A DNA stretch of 64,000 bases, taken from positions 17,760 to 81,759 of the forward strand of contig DDIS01000215.1 in the NCBI GenBank assembly GCA_002338615.1, written 5' to 3'. Both the position numbers and the translations under genes were made by a program. Numbering within the stretch: position 1 is the stretch's first letter; the number at the start of each line of letters is the position of its first letter. The notes beneath the pieces are model-generated. The model was not told the origin of the DNA. It saw only the letters and a list, made by a program, of their open reading frames with translations, and did no database searches. This document shows positions 47,272-55,686 of this stretch, piece after piece. This DNA comes from Proteobacteria bacterium UBA1844 (lineage in GTDB: Bacteria; Pseudomonadota; Gammaproteobacteria; Steroidobacterales; Woeseiaceae).

Positions 47272-48034
47272 GGGCTTGCGAGACCGCCAATAATGACATC
47301 AGCAAACCCAGCAGCAAAGGGTCCGCAGCCCCGCCGCCATCTTCGACAATGATCACCGGCGGTATGTAAGGCACGTCAAGTTCCCTGTCTTCCAGCGGAA
47401 GATAGCTGAGTTCCGGCGTATTTTCCGGGCCAAACGAGGCCACGAATGCATTGTCGTAGGTATCGAATACTTCAATCAGAATGTCGTAGCTACCGGTCGG
47501 GTAGCCTTCCAGCAGTTCCGAGACGATGACGTACTCATCGTCGCTGGTTGCGCCGAAGATATCGAATACCTCGGTCTCGGCATACTCTAGCCACGGTCCA
47601 CCCTCCCGGCTGAGATAGACCACCGCATAGACCGCTGCATATTCGTAGATTGTGTCAACATCGAATAACAGGTCGATGCCGTAGAAATAGCCGTCCAGGT
47701 CCTGATCCCCAAACAGCTCCACGTCAGCCGTGTAAAACCAGAAATCCGTATTCGGCGCTTGCTGTTGCGGCGATGACTTTTCGCGGCCTCCCGGGGTGCC
47801 GCGGTCGGCGCTGGCCGCAGCAACTCCGGCCGGTCGTTCGTACCTTACTACGCGGTCAGGCACGCTCTGTGCACGTCCGTCGCTCGCAAAAAATTCACTT
47901 TGAGATACACGTACCGTTGTGTCGGACACAGCATCAGGCGCGGCGCATACCAAACCGCCCAGCAATATGCCGAACAATACTCCAGCGCCTGTTGTCCACT
48001 TTGCAGGTCGTGCCGGTTTGCTGTCTGCTTTCAT
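47231..48034 (-). CDS. Exported choice-of-anchor H-like protein with GlyGly-CTERM-like tail
   Basis: 267 aa. N-terminal signal (GAGVLFGILLGGLVCAAPDA), a Gly/Arg/Gln-rich linker (about 70-95), then an acidic beta-rich domain with DLDGYFYGIDLLFDVDT and VYLSREGGPWLEYAET, which I associate with the choice-of-anchor H family. The C-terminus has DGGGAADP, a hydrophobic helix (LLLGLLMSLLAVSQAL) and RRRS, matching the tripartite GlyGly-CTERM signal processed by rhombosortase. No rhombosortase or type II secretion gene is in the window. Confidence 0.75.
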   Translation of the reverse strand: MKADSKPARPAKWTTGAGVLFGILLGGLVCAAPDAVSDTTVRVSQSEFFASDGRAQSVPDRVVRYERPAGVAAASADRGTPGGREKSSPQQQAPNTDFWFYTADVELFGDQDLDGYFYGIDLLFDVDTIYEYAAVYAVVYLSREGGPWLEYAETEVFDIFGATSDDEYVIVSELLEGYPTGSYDILIEVFDTYDNAFVASFGPENTPELSYLPLEDRELDVPYIPPVIIVEDGGGAADPLLLGLLMSLLAVSQALRRRSARCESPIV

Positions 48035-48127
48035 CGCCTGTCCCTCGTAACGGCTTTCTTGACCGGACTCTATTTGAGCGCAGTACGGATGAATCCGGGC
48101 TGAACTGATAGGCAGCGGATCTTGGCC

Positions 48128-49066
48128 ATGCGACCATGTTCAGCTATGGTTAATCTCAAGACAGACGCTACCGAAGCTGACCCGGTCGGCACAGCACTTG
48201 CCTACCTGCTGCTGGGCATCGCCGCCGGTCTGTGCCTCGATCTGTGCGCGAAGGAATTGCTGCGCAGTATTCCGCTCAATCAATTTGTATTCTTGCGCAG
48301 TGCCATTGGGCTGGGTCTGTTCGTGCTGCTCGCGCGCCGGTTTGGCGGCATACGCGCCCTCATTACCCGTCGTTGGCGCTGGCATGTGTTGCGCACCATT
48401 TTGGCAACCGGCGCCATGTTTGGCTTTTTTTACGGGCTTGCACGAATGCCGCTGGTGAACGCGTTGACACTGGGCTTCACGGCACCCCTGATGATGACGG
48501 CGTTGTCGGTACCGTTTCTCGGTGAACGCGTTGGCTGGCGTCGCTGGTGTGCGGTACTTGTCGGATTTGCAGGCGTGTTGGTTGTCCTGCGCCCCGGCAC
48601 AGGGTTCCTCTCGGTCGCCGCCCTGACTGTGCTGGTTGCCGCCTTTTGCTATGCCTGCCTGGCATTGAACGCACGCTATCTCGGTAAGACTGAAAGCAGT
48701 TTCGCGCTATCGGTTTACGTCGTCGCAGGCCCCTTGATTGTTTCCGGCGTATTGTCGCTTGGCGGCCCCTGGGTCGTCCCCGATGCAAGGGACTGGATAT
48801 TGTTACTGGCGGCAGGGGCGTGCTCGGTGATCGCCTGGGTCGGGCTTATCGGTGGCTACCGACGTGCCTCGCCCGCAATACTCGCGCCTTTTGAATATAC
48901 CGCGCTGATCGGCGGTGCCGTCGCCGGCTATTTCTTCTGGGGTGAAGTACCCGATCGCTTCGTTCTTGCCGGCGCATTGGTCATAATCACGTCGGGTCTC
49001 TACGTTGTTTACCGCGAAATGCAATGGCCAGCTGCGGTGACCAGCGATGATCGCACGCAGCGCTGA
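48128..49066 (+). CDS. EamA/DMT-family transporter
   Basis: 312 aa with ten predicted spans in two EamA repeats (about 20-150 and 165-300; GERVGWRRWCAVLVGFAGVL ends the first). Drug/metabolite transporters of this group export small metabolites or amino acids. The substrate is unknown. Start candidates are TTG 48122, ATG 48128 and ATG 48146; the middle one has CGGA upstream. Convergent with the TerB gene. Confidence 0.88.
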   Translation: MRPCSAMVNLKTDATEADPVGTALAYLLLGIAAGLCLDLCAKELLRSIPLNQFVFLRSAIGLGLFVLLARRFGGIRALITRRWRWHVLRTILATGAMFGFFYGLARMPLVNALTLGFTAPLMMTALSVPFLGERVGWRRWCAVLVGFAGVLVVLRPGTGFLSVAALTVLVAAFCYACLALNARYLGKTESSFALSVYVVAGPLIVSGVLSLGGPWVVPDARDWILLLAAGACSVIAWVGLIGGYRRASPAILAPFEYTALIGGAVAGYFFWGEVPDRFVLAGALVIITSGLYVVYREMQWPAAVTSDDRTQR

Positions 49067-49104
49067 CGGACCTGCCAAGCGCCCGGGCCTGATGCAATTG
49101 ATCG

Positions 49105-49548
49105 TTATACTTCGCCCGCTTCGAGGCCTGCGATCTGTGCCGCTGTGACACCCAGTGCCGCCGCCGTACGATTGAAAAAGTCGATCTCCAGGACACTGAC
49201 GTTCTGGTCACTGCGCATAACGTCAGCGAGTGCCTGAATTACATCTGCCCGTTGTTCCGGTGTCATTTTCTTTTGCACCGATGCGAGGTATTTTCGCAAA
49301 CTTGCCTCTGCATACAATTCGGCCCGCGCCGCAACTCGAATATCCGCAACCGTGAATTTCTCACCGGTTTTCTCCTGCAGAATCTCGCGAATCCGCTCAA
49401 CCTCGCTACTCTGGATATTGATGTCCGCGTCTGCTGCCCGTGCCAGCGTCATCAGCATAACCTCTTTGAAAAGATCATTTTGCTCGCTGTCACTGATTTC
49501 GGAGCCGCCGAAGATTTTGAGTACGTTCTTCAGGTCTGAGATTGCCAT
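49105..49548 (-). CDS. TerB-like (tellurite-resistance TerB family) protein
   Basis: 147 aa, all helical and acidic, matching the TerB fold: LMTLARAADADINIQSSEVERIREIL, then LADVMRSDQNVSVLEIDFFNRTAAALGV with the paired acidic residues that bind metal. GAGAG precedes the ATG. No other ter genes are near. The upstream 138 bp contain a TATACT -10-like box on the minus strand. Confidence 0.85.
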   Translation of the reverse strand: MAISDLKNVLKIFGGSEISDSEQNDLFKEVMLMTLARAADADINIQSSEVERIREILQEKTGEKFTVADIRVAARAELYAEASLRKYLASVQKKMTPEQRADVIQALADVMRSDQNVSVLEIDFFNRTAAALGVTAAQIAGLEAGEV

Positions 49549-49686
49549 TTATTCTCTCTCTTTGTTATTGGGTCGTTTGCAGGTTTTTTCATGCCTTAAG
49601 GATCTGCGCGGTTGCAGCCAGAGCACAAGTTATTGGCTAAAGTATACACGCACATACGAAACTTTCATCGTGGCAATACGCCGGAA

Positions 49687-51027
49687 TCAAAAATTGCGGC
49701 GCATGGGCTGGCGTTGCCAGTAGGTCAGGGAGCGCCACAACCACTCGGCCGGTCCGAACCGGTAACGAGCTATCCACCATGGGCTTAGAAAAAGCTGTAA
49801 ACCAAGCAAGCCAGCGACAAACGCCATCTGCCAGAAGCGCGGAATCTCACCATAAAGACCCAGCCCGTAGCCATAGAACAGGCTGGTCATTACCAGTGAA
49901 TGCACCAGGTAGTTGCTCAGCGCGGTCCGTCCGACCGCCGCGAAACGTGTCATCAATGTACGCCAGCTGCCCGATTTGACCAGCATCATCACGACGCCAA
50001 TATGGCCGCCCGCGACCAGCAAGCTTCCGATGTAATTGGGCATGCCACCCCAACCGAGCATGTACAGGCTGTCAAAGTCATGCGTATACGCATTTGCGGC
50101 ACTGAGTATCGCGAGCGGCAGACCCAGGCCGTATCCGAGCAGGACCATCCGGCGGTAGTAGTGCATCTCTCGCCGGGCTGACAGTACATCCAGCTTCATC
50201 AGTGCCATGCCCAGCAGCATGAGACCCCCAACGCGCCAGATGATGAAGAACGGCAGTGCTTCCAGCTGCATCTGGAACACCTCTGGTGCCCGATACTTCA
50301 CGATTCCTGTGTAGCCACCCCGATACGTTTCGAGTTCCTGCTGAATGGCCTCCGGCGTCGGGCTGATGAATCCCGCGGTCTCGTTCCACTCGTCCACGAC
50401 CGCTTGTTGCTCATCATTGAGCGGCTGGCCTGCCGCCTGTTCCGCGAGGAAGCCATCCGCCTGAACTTTGAGGTCGGCCATGTACGCGCTGCCTGCGAGC
50501 ATGAACAACATACCCGCCAGCAAGAGTAGCAGGCCCCAGGCGAGCAGCGCGCGAGGCGCCAGCTTGCGAAAAAAAAAGGCCAGCAAGCCGACCACGGCGT
50601 AGAAAAACAGAATATCCCCAAACCAGATCAGGTAGGCATGGATTAATCCAATGACCAGCAGCCAAAGCTGTCGACGCAAAAAAATGCGCCCGAATGAAGC
50701 CCCTTTTGCGGCAGCCCGGTCCATCATCAACACAATGCCGGCGCCAAACAGCATCGAGAAAATACTCATGAACTTCTGGTCGAAGAATACGTGCGTGACG
50801 AACCAGGTTGCGACGTTGTGCGTTTCCAGCCCCCCGTACGCGAGGGGATTGCTGTAGCCAATGAACGGCATTGCGAATGCGTAAATATTCATCACGAGGA
50901 TGCCGAGCACCGCGACACCGCGCAGGCTGTCGAGGCTCGAAAGCCGCTCGGCACCGGGCACCGGGCCCGCCTCGATCAAACTGACCGGGATAGCAGAATT
51001 AGCCACAAAGCCCCCCTTTGCCGGCAT
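49687..51027 (-). CDS. DUF418 family membrane protein
   Basis: 446 aa from the ATG at 51027, which is 8 nt from GGAGG (the ATG at 51033 is too close). It opens with LSSLDSLRGVAVLGILVMNI, the hallmark of DUF418/YeiB-like proteins, and has about ten spans with the DUF418 domain in the C-terminal third (GRTALSNYLVHSLV). Related to acyltransferase-3-like membrane proteins; function unknown. A hydrophilic loop (about 170-240) faces the periplasm or cytoplasm. Confidence 0.9.
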   Translation of the reverse strand: MPAKGGFVANSAIPVSLIEAGPVPGAERLSSLDSLRGVAVLGILVMNIYAFAMPFIGYSNPLAYGGLETHNVATWFVTHVFFDQKFMSIFSMLFGAGIVLMMDRAAAKGASFGRIFLRRQLWLLVIGLIHAYLIWFGDILFFYAVVGLLAFFFRKLAPRALLAWGLLLLLAGMLFMLAGSAYMADLKVQADGFLAEQAAGQPLNDEQQAVVDEWNETAGFISPTPEAIQQELETYRGGYTGIVKYRAPEVFQMQLEALPFFIIWRVGGLMLLGMALMKLDVLSARREMHYYRRMVLLGYGLGLPLAILSAANAYTHDFDSLYMLGWGGMPNYIGSLLVAGGHIGVVMMLVKSGSWRTLMTRFAAVGRTALSNYLVHSLVMTSLFYGYGLGLYGEIPRFWQMAFVAGLLGLQLFLSPWWIARYRFGPAEWLWRSLTYWQRQPMRRNF

Positions 51028-51155
51028 GTGCATCGCCTCCGCTGCTTTATTATTGCTATGACCGGCCTGCTGGCGGGCCTTTAGAGCGTGGCGAGCAGCT
51101 TAGAATAGCGCATGAAGAGTCCCATTTATACTAATGAATTTTGTGGGCTTTTTAC

Positions 51156-51191
51156 TTGATTTTTGTCAGACGCGAGACATACTTGGTCTCG
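51156..51191 (+). promoter_or_regulatory. Candidate promoter and inverted repeat for the 51.2 kb mini-gene
   Basis: TTGATT (51156-51161) and CATACT (51178-51183) are 16 bp apart. An inverted repeat CGAGAC-N7-GTCTCG (51173-51178 and 51186-51191) straddles the -10 box and could be an operator or a 5' hairpin of the RNA. The stretch 51028-51155 upstream shows nothing else recognisable. Confidence 0.5.
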
Positions 51192-51218
51192 GGCAAACTA
51201 ATTGAAAGGAGGTGATCC

Positions 51219-51299
51219 ATGTCTAGTGAGATTATTTGGGTGTCGATGAGACAAACCGGTCTTGATTGGATTTTGGAGCAACCTTCCCGAATCCATTGA
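51219..51299 (+). CDS. 26-codon ORF with near-perfect anti-Shine-Dalgarno complement
   Basis: MSSEIIWVSMRQ begins a 26-residue peptide that ends PSRIH. It is preceded by AAAGGAGGTGATCC, complementary over 13-14 bases to the 3' end of 16S rRNA, far more than an ordinary ribosome-binding site. The peptide has two Trp, no signal or membrane span, and no family I recognise. A strong terminator follows 40 nt later and no plus-strand gene lies beyond, so this is a self-contained unit, either a small peptide gene or an RNA whose anti-SD block is itself functional. Local GC content is lower than its neighbours. Confidence 0.5.
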   Translation: MSSEIIWVSMRQTGLDWILEQPSRIH

Positions 51300-51339
51300 T
51301 CGGTATCTCTCGACACTGATCTCACCGTACGAGATGTGC

Positions 51340-51371
51340 AAAGGCCGCCGCAAGGCGGCCTTTGTTTTATT
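51340..51371 (+). terminator. Strong intrinsic terminator
   Basis: AAAGGCCGCC-GCAA-GGCGGCCTTT forms a perfect 10-bp stem with a GNRA tetraloop, followed by GTTTTATT. The U-run is on the plus side, so it ends the mini-gene transcript; on the minus strand it could weakly serve the upstream end of the convergent aminotransferase. Confidence 0.88.
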
Positions 51372-51391
51372 CCTGGCTTGCGGAGCTATTT

Positions 51392-52657
51392 TTAGAGGAT
51401 CCCGTCGAGCGCATCGAGAAAATGCTCAATCTCGGCCATCGAGTTGTAATGCACAGGCCCCACTCGAACCGCGCCGCCGCTGTCATAAATGCCCAGTGCC
51501 CGGGCGGCTTCGACAGCATAATTATGCCCGCTCCAGACGAAGATATTCTGCTTTGCGAGGAGCTTTGCAATCGTCTCGGAAGCAAGCTTGCCGTGCGTGA
51601 AGGATACGGTGGGCACACGACGGTCGAGCGCATCTGTGGCCGTAATGCCGTGTACCTTGAGGTGGGGAAACGTTGCCAGCCCGCTCAACAGCCGTTTCGA
51701 CAGACCGCGCTCATAGTCAAACAGGCAATCAATACCGGCACGAACATTTTTCCGGCGTCCACTAAAACCCGGGTGCGGCTCTCCCCAGTCGGTGGCCATG
51801 ATCTCGCCGACCCACGCGAAGTATTCGACCGCAGCCTCGACGCCCGCGATACCCTCATGACTTTGCGTGCCCGTCTCAAAACACCACGGTAGCTCGTCCG
51901 GCGCCGGCCGCACCTTGTAAGGCTCGAGCTGCTCCAGGATCTCGCGCCGCCCCCAGAGGATGCCCTGGTGTGGACCGAAAAACTTGTACGCCGAACACAC
52001 CAGGAAGTCACAGCCGATTTCCTGTACATCGCTTGCAACATGCGGTGCCGATTGCACGGCATCGACAAAGGTCCATGCCCCACTGGCGCGCGACCTCCGA
52101 CTGATCTCGGCGACATCGTTCAAGGTACCGAGTAAATTGCTGGCGCCGCCGACACAAACCAGGCGCGTGCGCTCACTCAACAGATTATCGAGGTCTGCAA
52201 GGTCGAATTCGAAGGTTTCGAGATTGAACGGTAACCAACGCACTGTAAGGTCGAAGTCACGAGCCATCAGCAGCCACGGATGCACGTTCGCATCGTGATC
52301 CATGCGTGTCAGAACGATCTCATCCCCGGGCTTGAACAGGCGACCGATGGAGCGCGACAAATGCAGCGTCAACGTAGTCATGTTCTGGCCGAAAATTATT
52401 TCATCCGCCTCCGGCGCATTGAGAAAATCCGCCATGGCCACGCGTGCGTCCGCAACCACCTGGTCCGCGCGCATTGACGTTTCAAACGGGCCACCCAAAT
52501 TTGCGTTTGTATTGACGAGACAGTGCGACATCGCATCAACCACCCGCTGTGACACCTGCGTGCCGGCCGGATTGTCAAAGTAGTATCTTGGCCGGCCCCT
52601 GTCCTCAATCGACAAGGCTGGAAACTGCGCTCGGATGACGCCAGGATCAAACGACAT
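51392..52657 (-). CDS. Class-V aminotransferase, cysteine desulfurase-like (TIGR01976 type)
   Basis: 421 aa from the ATG at 52657, 9 nt from AGGA. PLP lysine in SAYKFFGPHQG (about residue 222), aspartate in VDAVQSAPH, and YYFDNPAGTQVSQRV near the N-terminus. The sequence resembles SufS-like enzymes but shows no obvious catalytic cysteine loop, as in the VC1184/TIGR01976 group. No suf or isc genes are adjacent, so a desulfurase role is doubtful. Substrate unknown. Confidence 0.87.
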   Translation of the reverse strand: MSFDPGVIRAQFPALSIEDRGRPRYYFDNPAGTQVSQRVVDAMSHCLVNTNANLGGPFETSMRADQVVADARVAMADFLNAPEADEIIFGQNMTTLTLHLSRSIGRLFKPGDEIVLTRMDHDANVHPWLLMARDFDLTVRWLPFNLETFEFDLADLDNLLSERTRLVCVGGASNLLGTLNDVAEISRRSRASGAWTFVDAVQSAPHVASDVQEIGCDFLVCSAYKFFGPHQGILWGRREILEQLEPYKVRPAPDELPWCFETGTQSHEGIAGVEAAVEYFAWVGEIMATDWGEPHPGFSGRRKNVRAGIDCLFDYERGLSKRLLSGLATFPHLKVHGITATDALDRRVPTVSFTHGKLASETIAKLLAKQNIFVWSGHNYAVEAARALGIYDSGGAVRVGPVHYNSMAEIEHFLDALDGIL

Positions 52658-52698
52658 AGTGTACATTCCTGCTGATTGTTAGCTTTTGCAATTGGCCG

Positions 52699-52971
52699 CT
52701 ATTCCTGTGCGTCCCCGCCCCATTTTTCACGGTGCGCATCCTCAGCCTGTTGGCGAACTTTCTGGTGACGGCGCGTAAGCAGCAGGGAGTTCGGATCACA
52801 GACCTCGGCTTTAATGACTCCAAGATCGCAAGCCGCATCGAACAGGCTGGGATACCAGCGTTCCCAGTTCGGCAATAAACGTTCGACTTCTTCGCGCAGG
52901 TTCATAACGGCAATGTAACCGAGCAGAAGCAGCAAAACAACGACGCGGCCCTCGCCCGCAAAACAGGCCAC
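52699..52971 (-). CDS. Small protein next to the ECF sigma operon, start uncertain
   Basis: 90 aa if read from the GTG at 52971, which gives one N-terminal membrane span (VVVLLLLLGYIAV); 68 aa if read from the ATG at 52905, giving a soluble helical protein (MNLREEVERLLPNWERWYP). Neither start has a clear ribosome-binding site. The soluble part is charged and ends EKWGGDAQE. No known domain. It may be the last gene of the ECF operon. Confidence 0.5.
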   Translation of the reverse strand: MACFAGEGRVVVLLLLLGYIAVMNLREEVERLLPNWERWYPSLFDAACDLGVIKAEVCDPNSLLLTRRHQKVRQQAEDAHREKWGGDAQE

Positions 52972-52994
52972 AGGACGTCTGCCCGGGGGCCAAT

Positions 52995-53333
52995 TCAGTC
53001 GTCGATGACGCGCAATCCCACCATCAGCACCGCGAACAGGATGCCGCCTGTGATGAGCATGTTTACTGACGGGATGCTGTCGACCGAGAATGCAAACAGG
53101 CCCGTGGATGTATCAAACAACAGCTTGTAAAGCAGATGCAGCATCGCGATAGTCGGTTTGATGGCAATCGCGCTGCCCACGACCAGTGCTATCGACACAC
53201 ACCAGCGGCGAAACCGTTGCTTACGTTGAATACTGGCAACTACTGCCGCGCTAAAGCCGTCGTCCGCAATCGGCGCGCTGTCGAACAACGCGTCAAGCAC
53301 CCGGTCTTGTTCGTCCCGATTCCTGTCAGCCAT
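52995..53333 (-). CDS. Probable anti-sigma factor (membrane protein)
   Basis: 112 aa from the ATG at 53333. A charged cytoplasmic N-terminus (DRNRDEQDRVLDALFDSAP) is followed by two or three hydrophobic segments (CVSIALVVGSAIAIK, ITGGILFAVLMVGL). It overlaps the ECF sigma gene by 8 bp, the usual arrangement for a sigma/anti-sigma pair. No zinc-binding HxxxCxxC motif is seen, so it is not a ZAS-type anti-sigma. Confidence 0.65.
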   Translation of the reverse strand: MADRNRDEQDRVLDALFDSAPIADDGFSAAVVASIQRKQRFRRWCVSIALVVGSAIAIKPTIAMLHLLYKLLFDTSTGLFAFSVDSIPSVNMLITGGILFAVLMVGLRVIDD

Positions 53334-53853
53334 GTTGATGATCTTTGATTTCAAAACTTGCCCTGATTTTTTCCTTGCTACGAAAGATTACTGATTTTAT
53401 CGTTCCGACCGGCTGCGCTACTGAATCCGCGATTTCCCGGTGTGAGAGCCCACACGCGTATGACATTATCATGATGGCGCGTTCCTCCTCGCTTAAAACT
53501 GCCAGCAACTTGTCCAGGTCGGTGAGCTCGTCTGACTGCAACACATGGCTGCCGCCTTGTACATCAGCGAGTTGCCCTGCCTCGCTCAATACTTCCGCGT
53601 ATCGCTTCGACTTTCGCTTTGATTGCAGGAAAGTTGTGTAGGCAATCTTGAGCAACCAGCCGATGAACGAACCGTGTCCGGAATAATTTGCAAGCTTGTC
53701 CCACGCATGCAAAAAGCACTCCTGCGCAAGGTCGTCCGCCAGCGAGAAATCACCCGACAGTTTGCGCAGGAAATTCCGCACCTGCGACTGGTGTCGTCCG
53801 ATCAATTCGCCATATGCCCCCGCGTCATGTGCGGCGAGCACCCTTGCTATCAA
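53326..53853 (-). CDS. ECF-type RNA polymerase sigma factor
   Basis: At least 175 aa: region 2 (about 18-85; SLADDLAQECFLHAWDKL and FIGWLLKIAYTTFLQSKR) and region 4 (about 115-165; LSEEERAIMIMSYACGLSHREIA, then PVGTIKSVIFRSKEKIR). The annotated start is TTG 53853, but codons upstream still read like protein (KQNTDTSAATDYQLIARVL), so the real start may be an ATT or ATC some 16 codons earlier. It probably directs its own operon, with the DUF6249 gene before it. Confidence 0.9.
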   Translation of the reverse strand: MIARVLAAHDAGAYGELIGRHQSQVRNFLRKLSGDFSLADDLAQECFLHAWDKLANYSGHGSFIGWLLKIAYTTFLQSKRKSKRYAEVLSEAGQLADVQGGSHVLQSDELTDLDKLLAVLSEEERAIMIMSYACGLSHREIADSVAQPVGTIKSVIFRSKEKIRASFEIKDHQHG

Positions 53854-53905
53854 CTGATAGTCGGTGGCAGCGCTGGTGTCTGTGTTCTGCTTGATGGCAA
53901 TTGAC

Positions 53906-54268
53906 TCAGTCGCGCGAGGTAAAGCGCCACATGATCAGGTAGGCCACCCCCAGCGCAAACGGAAACGCGGCTCCGGTAAGCACGCCGCGAAGCGCTTCGC
54001 CACTGTCATCAGGTATCGCAAAACCGCACAGTACCAGGCCGACGGTCAGCGCCAGCCAGATGATTGCAACGCGCAAATCCTTGTCCTTGGGTGCTTTGGG
54101 ATACCCCAGCCTGTCAACCAGCTCCGGGCTGAGTTCAACCCCTTTGTCGAGTGCCAGTCGAATGGTCTGCTGTGTATCCTGGCGCCCCTTGTAGCGGAAC
54201 AGGAAATACGCATATAAGACGATCGCGAAACACGCGAACATAACTATTGGTACGAGGATGTCTTCCAC
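53906..54268 (-). CDS. DUF6249-type membrane protein, first gene of ECF operon
   Basis: 120 aa from a GTG with GGAG 9 nt upstream. One N-terminal span (ILVPIVMFACFAIVLYAYFLF), a cytoplasmic linker (about 30-65), then two further spans. DUF6249 proteins commonly accompany ECF sigma/anti-sigma pairs, and the order here (DUF6249, sigma, anti-sigma) fits. The upstream region 54269-54444 has an inverted repeat TCATGC-N11-GCATGA and no gene. Confidence 0.75.
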   Translation of the reverse strand: MEDILVPIVMFACFAIVLYAYFLFRYKGRQDTQQTIRLALDKGVELSPELVDRLGYPKAPKDKDLRVAIIWLALTVGLVLCGFAIPDDSGEALRGVLTGAAFPFALGVAYLIMWRFTSRD

Positions 54269-54444
54269 TTAAACTTACTCCGATACGTTGTCCGTGCCCC
54301 GGCTGGGGGCTTCGTCGTATAGATGCCTGTCATGCGCCATTCGGTTGCATGATCATAACTTGTTGTTTTTATTATATTTTGTGGCTGCTGCGATTTTGCC
54401 TGGCGGCGGGCACAGAGCATTTCGTACCCGCTACCTGCCTGTCC

Positions 54445-55569
54445 TTAAGCGGCTGGAACCCGGCTATTCCCGGTTTCGTAAGCCAGCAACAGTTCAGCCT
54501 CTCGTTCCGGCGACATCCGGAAACGGGCGTTGGACACCCGCTCCCCGGGCAGCGTATTCCACCACGCAAGCAGGTCACGCACCGTCTCACGGGCCGGGCG
54601 ATTCAGAAGGCCCGCTGCGAGTGCGCGCTTCTCGCTGAAACCGCTGACGCTTTCGGGCCCACTCAGCGGATCGTAGATTGGAAAGTTTTCTTCTGCATCG
54701 TGCGCAGCGATGAACGCATCGTCGAGCCAGACCGGCTCGACGCTACTGCCGGAAACGGCCTGGCTGTCTGCGAGCAAGTCACCGAACGTATAGGCTCCGA
54801 CCGGATTCACGGCATTGTAGATTCCGGTTGTGTGCCTATCGACGCAATCAATTGTAAAGTTCGCGAGATCGCGTACATCCACTATCTGCATACTGTGCAA
54901 CGGCCCACCGGGCCAGGCCATGTCACCACCCTGCAAAGTGCGCACCGGATAGTAGGTGAAGCGGTCGGTGTGATCGCCAGGACCGCAAACGTAGGTGGGG
55001 CGAATAATCGCAAGACGGTCTGCGCCAATTTCCGCCGCCGCTCTTTTTTCACACAGGGCCTTCAACGGCCCATAAGTTTCGCCATTGACTTCCTCGACCG
55101 ACTCGTCAGCGATTGTCGCTAACGGCGAAGTCTCGTCGTTCAGCCGCGTGAAATCTGCGTATACAGAGCAGGTTGAGATATAAAGATAGTAGCCCGTACT
55201 CGGAGAAAGGATCCGCGCAGAGTTTTCGACATGTCGCGGCACATAGCCGGAATTATCAATAACGGCATCCCATTTTCCGCCTTGCAAGGCTTTCAGGTCG
55301 CCGCCCCGGTCACCGTGGATGCTCTCGAGGTCGGGAAACAGGCTGTCGTTGGTCTTGCCGCGATTGAACAAAGTCACGTTGTGACCACGCCGCAAGGCTT
55401 CGCGCACCATGTGCGGCCCGATGAAACCGGTGCCACCCAGGACCAATATTCGCATTGGATCTCGCGTACTGCCTGCACTCCTGGCAAAAGACAAGGAGGG
55501 CAAGCCGGTTGCCGCTACGCATCCTGCAAGAGCGCTGCCTTTAAGGAAACTCCTGCGATTAGCCTTCAT
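54445..55569 (-). CDS. Tat-exported NAD-dependent epimerase/dehydratase
   Basis: 374 aa. The twin-arginine signal NRRSFLKGSALAG starts at residue 4. It leads into an extended SDR Rossmann domain (MRILVLGGTGFIGPHMVREAL) with IHGDRGGD and a C-terminal substrate region. The usual catalytic YxxxK appears as YGPLKALCEK (about 166-175). SDR enzymes normally act in the cytoplasm, so export with a tightly bound cofactor is implied. Substrate unknown. Confidence 0.83.
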   Translation of the reverse strand: MKANRRSFLKGSALAGCVAATGLPSLSFARSAGSTRDPMRILVLGGTGFIGPHMVREALRRGHNVTLFNRGKTNDSLFPDLESIHGDRGGDLKALQGGKWDAVIDNSGYVPRHVENSARILSPSTGYYLYISTCSVYADFTRLNDETSPLATIADESVEEVNGETYGPLKALCEKRAAAEIGADRLAIIRPTYVCGPGDHTDRFTYYPVRTLQGGDMAWPGGPLHSMQIVDVRDLANFTIDCVDRHTTGIYNAVNPVGAYTFGDLLADSQAVSGSSVEPVWLDDAFIAAHDAEENFPIYDPLSGPESVSGFSEKRALAAGLLNRPARETVRDLLAWWNTLPGERVSNARFRMSPEREAELLLAYETGNSRVPAA

Positions 55570-55686
55570 TGATACGCCCCCACTGGCATTGCCGCCGTTA
55601 TTCTATCAGGTGACGATCGTAGCAACTACGGCCCGCAATACTTTACCGGCGCGAATGGTTGAATCCGGCGGCGCCGGCGCAGACCC

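Noticed and set aside
54330..54352. TCATGC-N11-GCATGA as an ECF operator
   Set aside because: Short arms and no ECF-type -35/-10 spacing nearby; mentioned only as a weak inverted repeat.
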